Positions 63,438 through 64,000 of a DNA stretch of 64,000 bases are shown here, piece by piece (the stretch's first letter is position 1; the number at the start of each line of letters is the position of its first letter). Source of the stretch: Paralvinella palmiformis (lineage: Eukaryota; Annelida; Polychaeta; Terebellida; Alvinellidae). The notes beneath the pieces were generated by a model that was not told the DNA's origin, did not search any database, and was given only the letters and a program-made list of their open reading frames with translations. The DNA is taken from the NCBI GenBank assembly GCA_025642065.1, contig JAODUP010000032.1, positions 2,272,501 through 2,336,500 on the forward strand, read 5' to 3'. Position numbers and translations under genes: made by a program.

Positions 63438-63754
63438 CATTTTCATCTTTTTAGAAACGGAATTTAAACTCGAGTCCAAGACTCAACTAATCTCTTCTGA
63501 ATATGATAAAGGTACAACGGGTGATGAATTAGAGATGCCAACTGAAATAAGAAACAGTACGTATATCGGAAATGAACAGATACAATAAATGCTTCCTACC
63601 GAATGAGCCTGTGTGTGTACAATTATATGAATAATTATCATAAATTTACGTTATCGAATAACATTGTTTAAGGATGGTGTGTTTAAAACATATTGTTGTT
63701 ACAGCAGTAGGAGATGAGCTAGAGGAAGGTGATGAAGGTACTGTTACTGAAAAG
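53267..63754 (+). CDS. SLC20A-like: SLC20/PiT-type sodium-dependent phosphate transporter, N-terminal part (10 exons, 3' end beyond window)
   Basis: Predicted plasma-membrane symporter that imports inorganic phosphate with Na+. Seen directly: ten exons with GT-AG borders join in one frame to about 344 residues. Residues 10-30 form a first membrane segment running into the family signature [10 protein letters not shown] (28-37). [20 protein letters not shown] (57-76), MAG (91-93), [11 protein letters not shown] (113-123) and SWFVSPLL (149-156) follow in the order expected for the N-terminal PiT repeat. Asp31 and Glu58 correspond to acidic residues known to be needed for transport in vertebrate PiTs, and N85-N-T is a sequon where PiT2 is glycosylated. 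From about residue 245 the chain is hydrophilic and Ser/Glu-rich, matching the large cytoplasmic loop. The second signature half should lie right of 64000, so the gene is cut by the window and not broken. Orthology to PiT1 versus PiT2 cannot be decided. Confidence 0.95.
55271..55780. mobile_element. Possible hAT-like remnant in intron 1
   Basis: AGGGTTCGAAATTAACGCTC at the left and GGACTAGCAGTGGATCCTAATTAGC at the right resemble degenerate inverted ends; TA microsatellites abut both sides. Weak. Confidence 0.25.
56368..56712 (-). pseudogene. LINE ORF fragment with Cys-rich finger, in PiT intron 1
   Basis: The minus-strand frame of 114 codons contains [16 protein letters not shown], then CYH, L and SRCPRC. 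This spacing is like the PHD-type finger found near the N-terminus of CR1/L2-type LINE ORFs. It ends by running into non-homologous sequence, and no RT follows. The assignment rests on the Cys pattern only. Confidence 0.5.
59895..60535 (+). pseudogene. LINE RT C-terminal remnant, in PiT intron 1
   Basis: Plus strand reads [46 protein letters not shown], typical of CR1/L2 RT ([11 protein letters not shown]). An internal deletion then leads to fragments in changing frames: [11 protein letters not shown], then a relic of the usual LWN.LP end. The 3' end is CGAGCTCGAGTCTTTTCGAG, GATATTGGCGCTATAGAAGT plus (ATT)n-like sequence. Several frameshifts. Confidence 0.8.
61170..61271 (+). CDS. SLC20A-like: PiT exon 2 (residues 66-99)
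   Basis: The acceptor TATTTTTAG ends at 61169 and restores Gly66, followed by [10 protein letters not shown]. The exon then gives an extracellular segment with the sequon N85-N-T and the start of the next helix ([12 protein letters not shown]). The donor is G|GTAGGA at 61272. At 102 nt with phase 1 on both sides, it could be skipped without a frameshift, although skipping would remove conserved transport sequence. Intron 1 before it is 7,707 bp, far longer than all later introns. Confidence 0.93.
61374..61455 (+). mobile_element. Element M, copy 5, in PiT intron 2
   Basis: CTCTGGTGAGACAGTATGCG, TTCACGGTTTGTGATTCTCT, GTGCCAGTGTCTTTTCACAC and ACTAAACAAAC match the start, box-B-like centre and end of M. 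Shortened internally. CACCAG...CTGGTG can still form a hairpin at 61363-61380. Confidence 0.6.
61702..61842 (+). CDS. SLC20A-like: PiT exon 3 (residues 100-146)
   Basis: The acceptor CCCATTTTAG ends at 61701. The exon encodes [20 protein letters not shown] and [14 protein letters not shown], the conserved re-entrant/helix part of the first PiT repeat, and ends in QWIQIILI. The donor is G|GTCAGT at 61843. It is 141 nt, phase 1 on both sides. SATH stands where vertebrate PiTs have SGTH. Confidence 0.94.
61975..62060 (+). CDS. SLC20A-like: PiT exon 4 (residues 147-175)
   Basis: The acceptor TTTTTCTCCAG ends at 61974. The exon encodes [20 protein letters not shown] and then a basic stretch ending LSK, a membrane helix closing the first transport repeat. 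The donor is AAA|GTGAGT at 62061, phase 0. The intron before it is only 132 nt and is open in frame (see findings). A second possible acceptor CTCCAG at about 61931 would add residues unlike the family, so 61975 is preferred. Confidence 0.92.
62274..62370 (+). CDS. SLC20A-like: PiT exon 5 (residues 176-207)
   Basis: The acceptor TTTATTTCCAG ends at 62273. The exon encodes [20 protein letters not shown] then [12 protein letters not shown], matching the PiT segment with a Pro-rich loop followed by a helix. The donor is AAA|GTAAGT at 62371, phase 1. The intron after it carries (GA)n, CA-rich and (TA)n repeats up to the branch region. Confidence 0.92.
62371..62543 (+). other. PiT intron 5 with (GA)n, CA-rich and (TA)n repeats
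   Basis: The (TA)n run at 62491-62537 lies six bases from the acceptor, replacing most of a normal pyrimidine tract. Confidence 0.8.
62544..62663 (+). CDS. SLC20A-like: PiT exon 6 (residues 208-247)
   Basis: The acceptor TATATTTCCAG ends at 62543, immediately after a (TA)n run. The exon encodes [12 protein letters not shown], a membrane helix ([20 protein letters not shown]) and the basic stretch PYQRKHIR at the cytoplasmic face. The donor is G|GTAAAC at 62664, phase 1. Confidence 0.92.
62832..62906 (+). CDS. SLC20A-like: PiT exon 7, cytoplasmic loop (residues 248-272)
   Basis: The acceptor TATCTATTTAG ends at 62831. The 75-nt exon encodes a Ser/Thr-rich hydrophilic stretch ([17 protein letters not shown] and RVSCSSSS). 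The donor is CAG|GTAACT at 62907, phase 1 both sides. The loop is poorly conserved across animals, so support comes from frame continuity and splice sites more than from similarity. Confidence 0.8.
63082..63189 (+). CDS. SLC20A-like: PiT exon 8, cytoplasmic loop (residues 273-308)
   Basis: The acceptor CTTCTGAAAG ends at 63081. The 108-nt exon encodes an acidic, Ser-rich segment ([20 protein letters not shown] and [15 protein letters not shown]). The donor is AAG|GTTAGT at 63190, phase 1. Phosphorylation is plausible for such a loop but not shown. Confidence 0.8.
63190..63454 (+). other. PiT intron 8, nearly all microsatellite
   Basis: C10, (CT)n, CA/CG-rich 63239-63377 and (TA)n 63378-63436 fill the intron, leaving about 18 bp before the acceptor. 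Confidence 0.85.
63455..63511 (+). CDS. SLC20A-like: PiT exon 9, cytoplasmic loop (donor uncertain)
   Basis: The acceptor CATCTTTTTAG ends at 63454, just downstream of a long (TA)n. The exon encodes [19 protein letters not shown]. Two donors keep the frame into exon 10: AAAG|GTACAA at 63512, or AACA|GTACGT at 63557, which adds 15 residues including GDELEMPTE. Without splicing the frame stops at 63586-63588. Confidence 0.7.
63705..63754 (+). CDS. SLC20A-like: PiT exon 10, cytoplasmic loop (possible)
   Basis: The acceptor TGTTGTTACAG ends at 63704. With the phase-1 base from exon 9 it reads [17 protein letters not shown]. The donor is AAG|GTAAAT at 63755; reading through would stop at TGA 63773-63775. 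The NAGNAG acceptor (ACAGCAG) would put TAG next if the second site were used in the same frame, so the first is preferred. Short and acidic; supported by frame and splice signals only. Confidence 0.6.
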
Positions 63755-63775
63755 GTAAATGGTGTTGATGATTGA

Positions 63776-64000
63776 AGTAACTGATAATTTCTTATTTCCC
63801 AAATAATAGCTGTAACATCGCCATAAATGCGGATATTATGTTTAATGTGAAATGGTCGAGATGTTTCACCTCAGGTTCTGTGGTTCAGAGACTTCAAACC
63901 AAGGATATAATGACCAAGTCTCCGTAAACTACTCGTTTTATTAAGAAATGTGTAGACCAACGTTGATCTGCCTCTCAGAGAACAGCCATTATAAAAAGGA
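63776..64000. other. Window end, presumably PiT intron 10
   Basis: No further exon recognised before the edge; the C-terminal PiT repeat is expected downstream. Confidence 0.6.

Overview
This window reads as nuclear DNA of an invertebrate animal. It is AT-rich, contains many (AC)n, (AT)n and (GT)n microsatellites, carries tRNA-derived SINEs and remnants of CR1/L2-like LINEs, and holds one spliced gene with GT-AG introns. The transporter sequence, the LINE type and the density of AC repeats fit a lophotrochozoan, most likely a mollusc. That placement is inference; no species can be read from the sequence.

The only confident protein gene is on the + strand at the right end (53267 to beyond 64000). 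It encodes an SLC20/PiT-type sodium-dependent phosphate transporter. Ten coding exons can be joined in frame, giving about 344 residues (359 with an alternative donor): the N-terminal transport half with the [10 protein letters not shown] signature, then the start of the hydrophilic cytoplasmic loop. The C-terminal half lies past the window edge. Intron 1 is 7.7 kb and contains LINE debris and microsatellites. One isolated candidate terminal exon (25681-25878, +) has coding character but could not be tied to a family.

The first 53 kb is otherwise intergenic or deep-intronic accessory sequence. 1-6 kb: two minisatellites (50-bp and 57-bp units) and simple repeats. 6-15 kb: a long (CTCA)n array, a LINE 3' end, and one arm each of two dispersed inverted repeat pairs. 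18-23 kb: long TA/GT microsatellites, then a short element (M), a long element (L) and diverged SINEs. 25-30 kb: the candidate exon, a TA-flanked MITE, a LINE RT fragment and a palindrome cluster. 31-37 kb: a second L copy in opposite orientation, two more M copies around a 597-bp tandem duplication, and a third, 5'-truncated L inserted into a SINE. 40-47 kb: an AT-rich stretch with a TIR element and LINE tails. 49-52 kb: a SINE nested in a SINE, a second tRNA-Lys-like SINE and a 23-bp minisatellite.

The most unusual signal is a set of unlike repeats (M, L and the 183-bp inverted repeat) that finish with a related 3' end, roughly CTAAAAC, followed directly by (AC)n. One L copy shows 5' truncation, an AC tail and a 33-bp flanking duplication, as expected for target-primed retroposition. 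Much of the AC/GT microsatellite content here may therefore be retroposon tails. No CRISPR array, genuine tRNA/rRNA gene or bacterial-type operon was found.
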